A stretch of DNA of 64,000 bases from Rusavskia elegans (taxonomy: Eukaryota > Ascomycota > Lecanoromycetes > Teloschistales > Teloschistaceae), in contig SAUG01000161.1 of the NCBI GenBank assembly GCA_011316305.1, positions 40,248 to 104,247 on the forward strand, in the 5' to 3' direction. Every line of letters begins with the position of its first letter. Position 1 is the first letter of the stretch. Made by a program: the position numbers and the translations under genes. Positions 1-11,030 of this stretch are shown in pieces. The notes beneath the pieces are model-generated. The model searched no databases, was not told where the DNA came from, and worked only from the letters and a program-made list of their open reading frames with translations.

Positions 1-1
1 A

Positions 2-1452
2 TTTTACAACTCTCGTGCCATAGAGGGCTCCATCCTCAACATCCTGGATACACCGACTGCCAGACGGCGTAAGGAAGCATATGCTCACTACTTCTCTCAG
101 GATAACTTAGAGAAAATGGAGCCCCAGATACATCAGAAGATTGACCGATTTCTTACCATGCTCCAGCTGGCCGCGACAAAGAAAACCCCTGTAGACCTCT
201 CGATGGGATTCCGATGTTTAGTCGCGGATGTCATTGTGGACTACGCCTACCGAGAAGACTTTGGGGGCCTGAGCGCTGATGAATTCAAGCATCCTGTTAT
301 CGAGGCTGGAGATTCGTTGCTCGTTTGGGCACAGTGGGGTCTTTACTTCCGCAAGCTTTTCATCATGCTTGACATCGTCACCGGCTGGCTTCCGGATAGG
401 GCGCTTTCTTGGATTTCGCCGCAGCTTATGGCTATCAGGAACTTCGAAATGGTGCGTCTACCACTGGTATCCTGTCGTTCGTATCAAGGCTGAACTTCGC
501 GGACAGGTCTGTGCCCGCCGCATTCGGAGGCTGAAATTTAATTCTCGTCATGGCGCTTCTCCGACGATCTTCGATAAACTTCTCAACCCGCATCTGAACA
601 AGGGAAGACCTGTACCGAGTCAAGCTCATCTCACCGCAGAAGCCATCCTCATGTTCCTGGCCGGTACAGACACCACAGCTAACGCACTAGTGGTGGGCAC
701 TTATGGCGTCCTAAACAATGAGGCAGTCTTGAAGAAGTTGACAAAGGAGCTGAGAGAGACGGTGCCAGACCCAGAGGACACGACGAATATGACTGCGATT
801 AAGTTGAGGAATCTACCTTATCTGGTAAGTTTAGCCTCCACACCATGAGATTCTTGATCGCTAGCCGGTATACCAAATCACTAACACCATCAAAGACAGC
901 CATCGTCAAAGAATCCCTTCGTCTTTCCTACGGTGCCCCAGGCCGTTTACCGCGCGTGGTACCGGCATCGGGAACTTTCGTTGGGGATATTTTCATTCCA
1001 CCCGGTACGCTGGTTTCACACAGTAATTATGTGTATCACAGCGATGAGTCTGTCTTCCTGAATGCGGATGAATTCAGACCGGAGAGATGGCTGGGCGACG
1101 ATGTGAAAGAGCTGGATCGACATCAACTTGCGTTCTCGAGGGGGAGTAGAATGTGTTTAGGGATGCAGTGAGTCATTTTCCTTCCTTTATTCTACTTGTC
1201 CTCGTGTGGCTGAGGCGGATGATTGGAGAGTGGGCAGGGAAGGTTGAAAGTGGGTTCATGATGAGAGAAAATCGCTGACGAATGGCTTGGTGGTGTAGTC
1301 TGGCGAATACAGAGCTCATAATCACCTTTGCGAGACTTTTCCGGAGTCTACGGATGGGGCTCTGGGACACGCGGCCCGAGGATATGGAGTGGCAAGATTA
1401 CAGTGTTGCGATTTTCAAGGGGCATTTGAAGGTTATGATTGGACAGAGGTGA
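2..1452 (+). CDS. Cytochrome P450 monooxygenase, 5' partial, four exons visible
   Basis: A microsomal-type P450 whose N-terminus lies outside the window. Proposed exons are 2-451, 507-824, 896-1167 and 1299-1452, with stop TGA at 1450. Visible landmarks are the I-helix with GTDTT (around 665), the K-helix ExxR as ESLR (around 910), the PERF-like FRPERW (around 1075) and the heme loop FSRGSRMCLG (around 1133-1158), whose Cys ligates heme. The opening residues, with TARRRK and a Phe-Ser pair, resemble the fungal trichodiene-oxygenase/benzoate-hydroxylase-like E-class group; this assignment is from memory of the family. The reaction would be NADPH-dependent oxidation at the ER; the substrate cannot be told. 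The introns (55, 71 and 131 bases) restore one continuous frame. The first acceptor (506) is the least certain. No biosynthetic cluster partner is obvious beyond the downstream GMC oxidoreductase. Confidence 0.88.
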
Positions 1453-3220
1453 GACGCCTGGTGCCGTCTTCGTTGTCTCGGTGTTGTATATTATTTTACT
1501 TTGGATCCGGTGGCGACGAGGAAATGCTTGTGAGGCGGCTTGAGATCGGTCTGATCGTGTAGATAGCATATCCATTCGTAGCTTTGCGCAAACGCCATTC
1601 ACAAAGTGTCTACTTGACTCCCTGAGACAATCTAGGGCTGACCTAGTCACGTGGATCCAATATGGAGCTACTCCTCAACGCGCCCAGCACCTTTCATCTT
1701 CCCTACCTCGCGGCGAGCAGAAAAGTCCGGATACTAGGCCTATCGTCTCATGCACTAGTCGGGCATCCGATTTAGCTGGCAGTCGAGGTACTCGTATCGG
1801 GTGCCCACCCCGCCCTGTCGAAGGGATAGCCGCTGAGAGTGTCCAAACGATTTTGCTCACCTAGCCTTCCAAGTCGACAGCAACGATAGCTTCACGCCCT
1901 CATTCACCTCCGCAGCTTGACAGCGTACCTACCAATGACCTTCACAGGTTGTCGGCAATCATCCGTGCTATAATGAATGACTTCCACGTTCGCAGAGAAA
2001 GAACCTGGGAGCCGATAATTGTACTATGGATCTCGCGCGGCGCCGTCATTCATATACAAGTAAGCACTCGATGACTGACAATAGCAAGCTGATGTTCGGG
2101 CATAAACACGAACGTGTCGCCTCACACCTGCTCTCTCAGTCCCATCATCATCGAGGACGCATTCCACCCATATACATACACCCCAACAGCCCAAGGAGGC
2201 CATACCCAGGACCAGTGGCAGAAAACCAGGCGTAACACCCCGGCATCTTATGGCCTTTAATTCCTTCCTTTCCTGGCTACTGCTAGTCACACACAAAGCA
2301 CGTCCTTTCGTCCGGATGCCATCGGAATACTCGGTCGCGCATCGACCTCCAGCAACTTAACGACCGGACATCCCGCGTGACCCAAGCAGAAACAGGACTA
2401 CTACCGTTATCAATCAATATCCTCTGCAGTAGTCAGGTCCTAATCGAACATCACAACACATGAGACAGGACCGCAGCGACTAGCAAAGTCCAAGCCTTCT
2501 CCACGCCCACAAGATTGTGGTAGCGAGCGGTCCGTACCAACATGGTCCTGTTTGCCGAAGTCCCCACTAAACTCGTCAGGAGCAGGGCGACTAACTTTCG
2601 TGGCCCTACTTGTGGTTGTTCGCTCGGTGGTACGAACAGTTCTAGACTGTGAGACCCAGAGACAGAGCACCCTCCACAGGTGTCGGATGGCGGTGTGCGC
2701 GAGCTAGCAATGCGCCCTCAACGGTTCACTTGACCCTAGAAGCCTCGTGTGGCTGCCTGTACAGAGTTCCACCTGCCGCCACCTTGTGGGGGTCTTCATG
2801 GACGGCAACCAATGAGCATTGTGTCTTCCCCAGTCCCGTGCCGTATCTCCTACTTATCTCCTTCCTCATTCTGTTCGTTCCTGCAGCAAGGATGCCCCGT
2901 CACGTTCGTTTTCAGTGCCTGCTTTTGCGATCTTCTGAGGGCGACTCGACTGGTGTACAGCTCCTAGAGAGCAGAGAGCCTGCATTACCGAGATTTGCAC
3001 CATTCATTACTTGCTGAGAATCTATCATCATTCTAGATTGCCTCTGAACGTGGTGTCTACAAGGCTCAACGCCACACAGGCTTTCCGGGTAGTGTTGCAT
3101 GGAAGCTTGTCAGCATGACTGATGGAATACGAGCGGAACCGAACAGATTAAGACATCCTAGCCGGATGGTAGCACACGGTGTCAGCAGGTACCTCACCAT
3201 GATATGTCAAGACCGCCCAT
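1453..3220. other. Intergenic, no gene seen
   Basis: About 1.8 kb between the P450 and the GMC oxidoreductase. Only short overlapping frames occur, without domain-like composition, splice continuity or repeats. I see no supportable gene, RNA or mobile element. Confidence 0.6.
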
Positions 3221-3230
3221 AGTATAAGTA
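3221..3230 (+). promoter_or_regulatory. Candidate TATA element of the GMC oxidoreductase gene
   Basis: A TATAAG core lies about 75 bases upstream of the chosen ATG at 3299. It is followed by a pyrimidine-rich leader (CTCTTTACTCTTC), the usual arrangement of a fungal core promoter. This is inferred from position and sequence only. Confidence 0.35.
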
Positions 3231-3298
3231 TTGCTCTCTTTACTCTTCAACGCTTTTTGTTCTCTCAATCATTCCAAGATTTCGTTCCAACTTTACAG

Positions 3299-4984
3299 AT
3301 GCTTGATAACTTGCCTGCAATGCTGCTTCCGTTCCTTCTACAGCTACTATTCTCTATTCAGCTTCAAGCATCCCCAATCAAACGGCAGGCAACATCATAC
3401 GATGTGATAGTCGTGGGTTCTGGACCTGCAGGAGTCATCGTTGCAAGCCGGCTCAGCGAGAATCCTGTGAGAAGTGTTCTCCTTATCGAAGGTGGTGGAC
3501 CCTCGTACTGGGTCACTGGAGGCAGAGAGAGACCACAGTGGTTGGCTGGAACCAACCTCTCTCGTGTCGACGTCCCCGGACTTTACTCGACCATCTACAG
3601 CAACCCTTCAACGGCGCTCCTCTGCCAGAACAAGATCCGAGCCTACGGCGCCTGCACAATCGGTGGTAACAGCGCGATCAACGCCGGTCTTTTCTATGAG
3701 CCTCCCGCCTCAGACTTCGACAAATACTTTCCGACAGGGTGGAAGCACTCTGATGTCTTACCTGCAATCACTCGGCTGTATCAAAAACAACCATCCACGA
3801 ACAGGCCTTCCCTGGATGGCCTCTATTACCAGCAATCAGGCTACGATGCTGCCAAACGATGGCTGGTCGGGAATGCCAACTACACCGAGTTGAACATCAA
3901 TGCTAATTCCAGAAGAAAAACCAAAGTCTTTGGCCATCCTGTATATGACTACCAAAACGGACAACGCAGCGGCCCAGTGATTACCTACCTGCAACAAGCC
4001 TTGACACGCCCCAACTTCCGCCTGCAGAGTGGTACTTGGGTGCAGCGTGTAGTCCGCACCGGCAACACCGCCACCGGCGTCATCGTCAACATCAACGGCG
4101 CAACCAGCACCATCCCCCTCAAGCCCAACGGCCGCGTCATTCTCAGCGGCGGAGCTCTCAAATCCCCCGAACTCCTCATGAAATCCGGCATCGGTGACCC
4201 CGCCGTCCTAACCACCCTCTCCAACGCAAACCAACTCGGCTCCCTCCCCTCCTCCCAATGGATCAACAACACCGCCGTCGGCGCCGGCCTCTTCGACAAC
4301 CCCAACACCTTCATCGAAATGTCCGGCCCCACCATCCAAGCCTACAACTACGTCTACGAAAACCCCCCCGCCGCAGACCAAAACCTCTACCTCACCAAGA
4401 AATCCGGCCACTACTCCTTCGCCGGCGGTTCCTGTTCCTTCTGGGACACAATCACACACGCGGACGGCTCCGTAGCCGGCGTCCAAGGCGGTCTCGGCAA
4501 CGCCGGCTACCAAGCCTACACAGACGCCATGACCGTAACCATGAACATCTACGGGACCTCGGGTCTAAAATCCAGCGGCCGCGTCGAACTAGGCGGAGGA
4601 CCCGACTACCTGCCCGGCCCCAGCGGCGACGTCTACTACAGCAACCCGCAAGACGCACTCGACATCGCGACTTTCATCCGTCGACTCTTCGACGCTTTAC
4701 CAGGCACAGGCCTAAAACCCTTGAACCTGGACCCCAGCTCCACGGTGGCGCAAATAGTATCGTATATCACGAGCTGGACGCCGTATACACGGGGACAGGT
4801 GAACCATTGGAGCAGCAGTTGTCGGATCGGCAGTTGTGTAGATCGGAACACGACGGTGATTGGGATGCGGAATCTGCACGTTGTGGATGCGAGTATTATT
4901 GCGCCATTGAGTGTGAATCCGCAGATGGGGGTGATGATTGCGGCGGAGAGGGGGTGGGAGATGATTAATGGGATGATGGGTTGA
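3299..4984 (+). CDS. Secreted GMC flavin oxidoreductase, cellobiose-dehydrogenase-like
   Basis: A single-exon, 561-residue FAD-dependent GMC oxidoreductase. The ATG at 3299 gives a hydrophobic leader followed by a KR (Kex2-like) site; the ATG at 3320 is also possible. The ADP-binding motif VVGSGPAG, the downstream LLIEGGGPS and the GALKSPELLMKSGIG signature are all present. The C-terminus has NHW (catalytic His) and SVNPQ (the second active-site residue, Asn, as in cellobiose dehydrogenase). The segment around IPGL..CQNK and the TGG loop also follow the flavodomain of cellobiose dehydrogenase (AA3_1) rather than glucose oxidase. There is no N-terminal heme (AA8) domain and no cellulose-binding module, so it is a stand-alone flavoenzyme. 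It is probably extracellular, oxidising a sugar or alcohol; the electron acceptor is unknown. Codon third positions in the middle are strikingly C-rich. Confidence 0.9.
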   Translation: MLDNLPAMLLPFLLQLLFSIQLQASPIKRQATSYDVIVVGSGPAGVIVASRLSENPVRSVLLIEGGGPSYWVTGGRERPQWLAGTNLSRVDVPGLYSTIYSNPSTALLCQNKIRAYGACTIGGNSAINAGLFYEPPASDFDKYFPTGWKHSDVLPAITRLYQKQPSTNRPSLDGLYYQQSGYDAAKRWLVGNANYTELNINANSRRKTKVFGHPVYDYQNGQRSGPVITYLQQALTRPNFRLQSGTWVQRVVRTGNTATGVIVNINGATSTIPLKPNGRVILSGGALKSPELLMKSGIGDPAVLTTLSNANQLGSLPSSQWINNTAVGAGLFDNPNTFIEMSGPTIQAYNYVYENPPAADQNLYLTKKSGHYSFAGGSCSFWDTITHADGSVAGVQGGLGNAGYQAYTDAMTVTMNIYGTSGLKSSGRVELGGGPDYLPGPSGDVYYSNPQDALDIATFIRRLFDALPGTGLKPLNLDPSSTVAQIVSYITSWTPYTRGQVNHWSSSCRIGSCVDRNTTVIGMRNLHVVDASIIAPLSVNPQMGVMIAAERGWEMINGMMG

Positions 4985-7486
4985 TATTTAGATTTTGGGA
5001 AGGACGTCGAAGTTCATGGGGTGATATTCGTATATATTATTTAGGGTTGGTACATATGACTCGGAGTTCGTTCAAGTCAATTGATTACTGTCGATGGCTT
5101 TGGAACTTCATTTGCCTTTGCCGCCTAAGGTGACCACGTAGACGATATTTGTCACGTCCCTACTAGGCCCTAGCATTCCTTGTCATACGGCATATCAAAA
5201 GTCGATCGCAATAAGGTCTTGGGCCTTGTATACAACTATCAATACCTCGATATCGGTTCTCAATTGTACTGAATACTCAGACCTTACAACAAAGCTGAAT
5301 ATCCCATATTCTCGTTAGGAAAATAGAGAGGCGGTGGGGGTTGAATTCAATATAATAAGAGCCGCTGTACCAGCTGGTTCCAGAATCGAATGCTCTGAGT
5401 TTTGGGTGAGGTGGTGACAGATACTCCCATCGCTCTCGGTGCCAAAGCTTCTTTGTTTGAGTATTTATTAAATTCACTACCACTAACCACCATTCCTCGA
5501 ATCGCTCTATCACCACAACTACTCAGTATCAGTACTCCAATTATCAGTACTCCAATTATCAGTACTCCAATTATCAGTACTCCAATTATCAGTACTCCAA
5601 TTATCAGTACCCCAATCCCAGATATAATTGAGCCCCAACCTACAAATCCCACTCCCCTTCCCCTTTTCCCCTTTCCTCCCTTCCACGTTCCACGTTCCAC
5701 CTTCTACTCTTCCTATCAAAAATCTATACCACTCCCATTACCCGACAACACCTACATTGCCTCACAACTCGCATCACCAGCTATGCTATCTCGCTACACA
5801 ACACAACCATCCCCACACAACCATCTCTATATCATCTCCACCTATCAACCCATCCGCCTACCCGCCTGTCGATCTATCAATATCATGTGATCTCACCGAG
5901 TCTTGACTTTGGATATTTCAAAGTACTGACTCAAAATGATTTTGGATGAGATATAGCGGAGCCGAAGGAGTGATGTATGATGTACCAAAAAGAATCATAC
6001 GGATATAGCCCAAGGACTGTTAGGGAGGAGGAGTAGGATGACGGTTCAGCCGTATGTATCTTCACGTTTCTGTTCTGATCCAAGGATATGGAAAATTTGT
6101 CGTCTCATCATAGGAGGAGGGGACGAGGAAAAAAGACGAAGAAGAAAGGAAGAGGGAAAGGGAAAGGGAAAGAAACGACTGCAAGTCTCTTCTCCCATAG
6201 AAGCGATGAAAAGATATCGCATCTTTGGTTTCGGGGTCTTTCACTGCGGTTATGGGTAGTGGCGCGTTCGAATTCGTGAACAGCAGATCGTGACTGAATA
6301 ACAGCGAAATAGAGGAGCAGGGATATGTTTGTTGTGTGCTTTTGCTCCCTTTGGAGTTCGGCTCTGGATATGTTATTAACGTACATACGAGATACCCCAC
6401 CCTGCTTTGGAAAACGACAGCAAGTACGAGAATTTTATGGTTGAGGATATGGTGGTGCGAAATAGGGAGTTGTAAGTACATTCCCGGGATATGGTTTTTG
6501 AGGTCAAACGAACTGGAGTACCATTTCTCATACTGTGAATTCGATACCGGTGTTCCAACAATTGATTTGCGCACCAGCCCAAATGTTAATCGAGCACCGT
6601 GACAGACCCAAACAAAAACAAGGGCAATAGTCGCTTGATGTTGGATGTCCAACAATCGCAACGGGAGTGCAGTCTCATTCATTGATGGATTTATTAGAGT
6701 GAACATCCTGAGACAAGAGAGCATGAGATATAAGATATAAGATCTTAGTTATGATCCCTATGTATCAGCCTGCGTACATGAGTGGATGGCGTATTCTGTG
6801 ACAGGCTCTCGAATTTGTCTTCGATGCGTAAAATGACCGCATAGACAATGTGAAGAAGAACTTGAGAAGGTGGCGTTGCTCTCTAGATTAAGAGATGGGA
6901 AGAAGCATTGAAATCTGAGGTGTGCTCGTCGTAAGTCCTCTAGTATCTTGTGGGAGGAAAATACGGTGCGTTCGGGAGATCGCAGATGCCACTATTGTAT
7001 CTATGACAATATTGCGTTTCAACTCCTTTGGTCCACCTGCATTGTCCACCTTCAATGCAACGCCTCTTCAGACTCACTCACTTCATACTCCTAGTCGAGC
7101 GAGTCTGGCAGCGCGGCTCAAAAACCATGTGGCGAAGCTGGTAACTGGTACCTTGGTCTGGTAGTCAACTATGCTTATATGCGCATGATGTTTTGATCGT
7201 TTGATTGTTCCCAATCAACGACTTCATACCAGAGGTATTGATCCGAGAGGAGTACGCGAGTATTGGTGAGACAGTATTGGGATACTCACTTACCAGACTG
7301 TTTTGACAACGCCAGAGGTAGCAAAGGGACAGCCGGCTTGGCCAGGATTACAACCCCAAGGGCAGGAGGAGAGAAATCCGAAGCTTCTGGAACATGGCTT
7401 GTAGTGAACTATACGCCGCTTGGCAACTACTCTTCTGGTTTGCCTGCAGTAGCGGAGCTGAATTCTGGGTGTGACGGGTAGCGACG
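4985..7486. other. Long intergenic region with simple-sequence tracts
   Basis: 2.5 kb without a supportable gene. It holds the 15-base minisatellite (listed separately), a C/T-rich stretch at about 5640-5720 and an A/G-rich stretch at about 6105-6180. A long minus-strand frame at 6062-6724 runs through the purine tract and has no recognisable domain, so I do not call it a gene. Confidence 0.55.
5525..5614. repeat. Minisatellite, six copies of a 15-base unit
   Basis: Unit ATTATCAGTACTCCA is repeated head to tail. The first copy (5525-5539) and the last (5600-5614) are slightly diverged and the middle copies are identical. Because 15 is divisible by three, the array makes long open frames on both strands that are artefacts. 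Confidence 0.93.
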
Positions 7487-8640
7487 TTAAGGTTGGGCAG
7501 GGCCCATATCGAGATACAATTGTTTGTTTTCGCCTAAGCGCAAACCATTAACGAAATTTCAACATTGTACATGTAGCTGCCTGACTGGATGTGGGATACA
7601 TACCTCTGTTTATCGCTCGCCCAGCTTTGCCAAACCTAATACACATGCCATACATAGCCTGTACGGCTTCCCACATTTCATACCACGGGGCGTGGTCCGT
7701 CCGGCCATTTGTATCAATGGTGATTTTACAGCGGCGATCGGCTAGATGTTTTGCAACCACAGTCACATATTTCAGAACTTAAGTATGTCTATATCTACCT
7801 TGAACGTCATACGATTGGAAAGGAGTGCTGCTCACCGTCAAGTAAGGGCAATGGGAGTTTGACGTCAGGTCGTCCGCCGCCTCTACCGAACGAAAGGGGC
7901 AATCGTGATACCTGCATGTCATCGAGGAGAGATTTGCAGCTGGCTTTGACGATGGGGCGCGTGGACGTATAGCAGGTTACGGATGAGATATAAGATGTCA
8001 TTATGAGGCTTAGACCTCCATTAACACCTTTGAAAACGATTTTTGTTAGTCTCTTCATGCTGTGACATCGAGTGGATTTTGTGGAAAGCCCTACCGACGC
8101 CTGTCGCAATACCACCAACGCGGTGCTTATAGACGCATCTTTGCCGGATCCTAGAGGCCACCTGAGCTAGATCTTCGTAGCTAGCTTGTGCCGTAGTGCC
8201 AGGGTCTGTAAGTATGACTTCAACGATGCAATTGCCGTTCGCTGTTATCCCGTCAGGCCTAGAAAAATATGATGACTGGTTTTTCGCTACTAACCGCTGA
8301 TGAACCTCCATGGTAAAGCGACGTCGGGTGTTCTTCCAAACCCTCGCTCCTGGAAGGTGCGAAGTGTTGAGGATCTGGGAATGGTGTTGACGGCGTCGAG
8401 GCAGCTTCCCTGTTTCAAGTCGTCGCGAAATCTAGTGCCGTCGCAATTGACCATGGGCATGTTGTTCGGCAATCTGAGGGTTGGTCCCTCGACCTTGGCT
8501 GTACTGTTTCCAGTGCCTTCAGCTCTGGCCTTTGGATTATTGTGAACATATGGAAAATATGCAGGCTCCTGGGGTAAAGCCACTACGATGACGCAAAGAA
8601 AGAATGAAATGGTCAAAAGAAATGACAAAGCTTGAGACAT
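7487..8640 (-). CDS. Secreted cysteine-containing protein with a tandem duplicated domain, five exons
   Basis: Proposed exons, 5' to 3': 8640-8295, 8241-8095, 8027-7836, 7741-7604 and 7533-7487, giving 289 residues. All four introns (53, 67, 94 and 70 bases) are phase 1 and end in AG. The ATG at 8640 starts a clear signal peptide (hydrophobic run ending about VVALPQ); an ATG at 8667 would add nine residues. The mature protein contains two copies of one module. Each has a Cys, then a Cys in a SC(L/K) context, an F-containing loop with R or G, a D-V-x-L-P strand, a C-I/K-(V/I)-x-(V/I) strand, an aromatic helix, another Cys and a GG/G-rich turn. The module resembles a secreted family widespread in Pezizomycotina with no known function. 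Three exon joins were chosen because they restore the module alignment between the copies. No catalytic motif is seen. Confidence 0.78.
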
Positions 8641-9378
8641 TTTGGTCAAACCGCTCAATCCAGTCATGACCTCCCAGTCGGCGGGGAGGATTTCTGCGAA
8701 AGGGCAGAAGTAGCCTAATCAAGAAAGGGGTTATGAGTTTGGCAGCAGAGCCTCTAGAGATGTGCAGCTTTCCAAGGAAAATTATTTAATCTGCCATGGA
8801 CTGCGGATTTCAACTGAAGGCGCAACCTCGCCAATACGGCTGCTGCGCATAGTTCATGCAAGAAGCGGGTCTTCTGCCACCAGCCTAGGTGCGTGGGGGA
8901 GATCGCCTACAACACATAGGCGAGCAACAGTATATCCTGCAACGTTGAAAAAGCAAGGCATAACGTCTGCTCCACTGAACCTGCGGTGCAAAAGCCCCGC
9001 CTTCTGTGTGACCAAGTTTCGGTCAATTTACGACAAACTTGACAGCCAGCCATGGGATTGCAAGACTTCATACACAAAGTATGATGAAGGGTCAATTACA
9101 TGATATCACCTTGAGTATTTTGGAGTTCTAGTAAGCTTTGAACGTTGCAAGATGATTTTGGGCGGTCCGGACGATGGCGCCGGCTGTCAATTTTAGGAGC
9201 TCTGGGCGCCCAGACGCAACCCGATCCTACCGCGGCTCCCGGCGGCTATGGCGCTCGAAGTGGTGATGTAGCTGAGTCCTCTCTGATCTTGGAGGCAAGG
9301 AAGGCACATCGCGTGGCACCGACTGCAACACGATACCAAACAACGACTCAGACTCGTGTTCCCACAGACTGAGCAGAG
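8641..9378. other. Divergent intergenic region, no gene seen
   Basis: About 740 bases between the start of the minus-strand secreted gene and the plus-strand SRPBCC gene. It presumably holds both promoters. No strong TATA, repeat or RNA gene was recognised. Confidence 0.5.
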
Positions 9379-9969
9379 ATGTCGTCTTACACTGAGTCGG
9401 CTAGAGACGCTCAAGCTCAATTGCTTCGCTCTCCACTTCCAACACCTTATTGGGGCTCTCAAACTGGTTCTGCTTTCACTGTACGCGCAGTCACGGCCGT
9501 AAAGGCTACGCCTACTGCAGTCCTTGACTCCCTCCTGGACACCTCCAATTACCCGGCGTGGAACAACTTCGTCCCAAGAGTCGACTTGCCTAAACCTTCA
9601 AATGGACGGCTTGCAGCTGATGTCCTATTCACGGAACATGTCGATATGTTTGGCCAAGGAAATCCCAGTGGTCTGGTCAAGATGAAGCTATTGATGACCA
9701 CGTTGAAAGAGAGGGATGAATATAACGGGACCAAGAGCTTTGAGGTTGTATGGCTGGGCAAGGCATATCCGGACTGGGCCCTGAGATCGGAAAGAGTGCA
9801 CGCCATTTCATGCGACACTCAAGGGATTACAACGTACGATGTATGGGAAACCTTCAGTGGTCCTCTTGCCGTCTTTGTTCGGCTGTTCGTGGGTAGCATT
9901 CTCGTAAAGCGATTCAAGCAGTGGAATGAAGAACTGAGGGATCATACGGAGGCACGAACTCGGGCCTGA
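9379..9969 (+). CDS. SRPBCC/START-like (polyketide cyclase-type) protein
   Basis: A single-exon protein of 196 residues from the ATG at 9379. The fold signature is of the SRPBCC superfamily. An early strand (FTVRAVTAVKATPTAVLDSLLD) leads into SNYPAWNNFVPRV, the typical 'W' loop of the cyclase/dehydrase group. A run of strands follows, including ERVHAI and TTYDVWETFSGPLA, then a long C-terminal helix ending in KRFKQWNEELRDHTEA. Such proteins bind a hydrophobic ligand in a helix-grip cavity; some are lipid carriers, others cyclases. No catalytic residue or signal peptide is visible, so a cytosolic ligand-binding role is the safest reading. There is no functional link to its neighbours. Confidence 0.78.
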   Translation: MSSYTESARDAQAQLLRSPLPTPYWGSQTGSAFTVRAVTAVKATPTAVLDSLLDTSNYPAWNNFVPRVDLPKPSNGRLAADVLFTEHVDMFGQGNPSGLVKMKLLMTTLKERDEYNGTKSFEVVWLGKAYPDWALRSERVHAISCDTQGITTYDVWETFSGPLAVFVRLFVGSILVKRFKQWNEELRDHTEARTRA

Positions 9970-11030
9970 AAGAAACATCCTCCAGCCAGAAACAACTAGG
10001 GAGCGCGTGTCGTCATGTCACCGTGGAAAATGGTGTGAAGAATGGCCGATCGTTTTCTGTTCATGGACAACAACACCACGGTCTGCTCGCGCTACTTCCG
10101 ACTTTACGGTCAGTCTATCGATTTGGTTGTGTCTTGTCTTGAGGATGCCCGGAGATGATCCACCATGGAAGACCCGTCGAGATCGGGCTCGCTGTTCAGT
10201 TGACGAGAAGTTCACGATCTTGGCTAAGATCTGGAACTCTCTTTGAAGAGTGCCATGTTCGATCTTTGGCCGTCAACAACCTCCTCGTACCCTCTCTGGT
10301 CAACGTCGAGCTTTCGCTAAAGCAACAGCAGTGCCACAACCACTTTGGTGCCGCTTATGCATGAGCGGAAATGGTTCCGGACTTGGCCATCCAATCATGA
10401 TGGCATACAAGACACTGGCGTTGTCGATCATAGAGGGGAATCTCTATCCCAACGAGTTTCTACTCCTACTGCACACGAAGATCTTTACGATTAGGGTGTA
10501 ATAGTCCCCCAGGAGCTTCCGGATTGGATCGGATGAGGCTCACTAAGCTAGCATCCCTGCCCAGAGTAGCCGACTAGCAGTGTTTCTATTATCACTGTTT
10601 CCCGGGTTGGGGGAGTACAAATACCCTGTCAGAGTTGGTAGAGGACTTTGTTCCATTTAATACCATTATCGAACGACCCGTCTGTGTGCTCTATGGCGAA
10701 GTGATTAGAGCCCATGGCAACGGCATACTCATTTTTCCATGTCCATTGCATGGACTGCAACTCGTATATCCCCTTCTTCATCTGAAGGGGTTCAACGTCT
10801 CAAGCTCAATATTGTGAAGTCGGCAATATCGCAGGCATTCCTCTCTCTAAGTATCGCAGCAAAAATACCTTATATCTCTAGATAGGAGATGTTTTTTGCC
10901 CATTGATTGTGGGTTTCTACTTTGCAGTCACTCAATCGCTGGCCACATAGACCAGCCAAGTCGATCAAAGGACCTTCGAGAAACGGGATTGAAAGACCGC
11001 CTGAACCAAGGTCTGCAGCTTTCTCAATCC
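9970..11030. other. Intergenic, no gene seen
   Basis: About 1.06 kb of ordinary composition. Several short frames overlap, none with domain-like sequence. The last part is the former promoter region of the broken arrestin-like gene. Confidence 0.5.

Noticed and set aside
2649..3017. 122-residue plus-strand frame with a hydrophobic stretch
   Set aside because: No homologous pattern, no leader and no neighbouring exon. It is chance coding in intergenic DNA.
4258..4968. 236-residue Arg-rich frame inside the GMC gene
   Set aside because: Shadow of the GMC gene in another frame. The Arg/Pro/His bias comes from C-ending codons of the true frame.
5347..5700. Minus-strand frame with repeated GVLIIGVLIIG
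   Set aside because: It is the translation of the 15-base minisatellite, not a membrane protein.
6062..6724. 220-residue minus-strand frame
   Set aside because: Runs through an A/G-rich simple tract, so its C-terminal part is Ser/Phe/Leu repeats. No domain, signal or splice context supports it.
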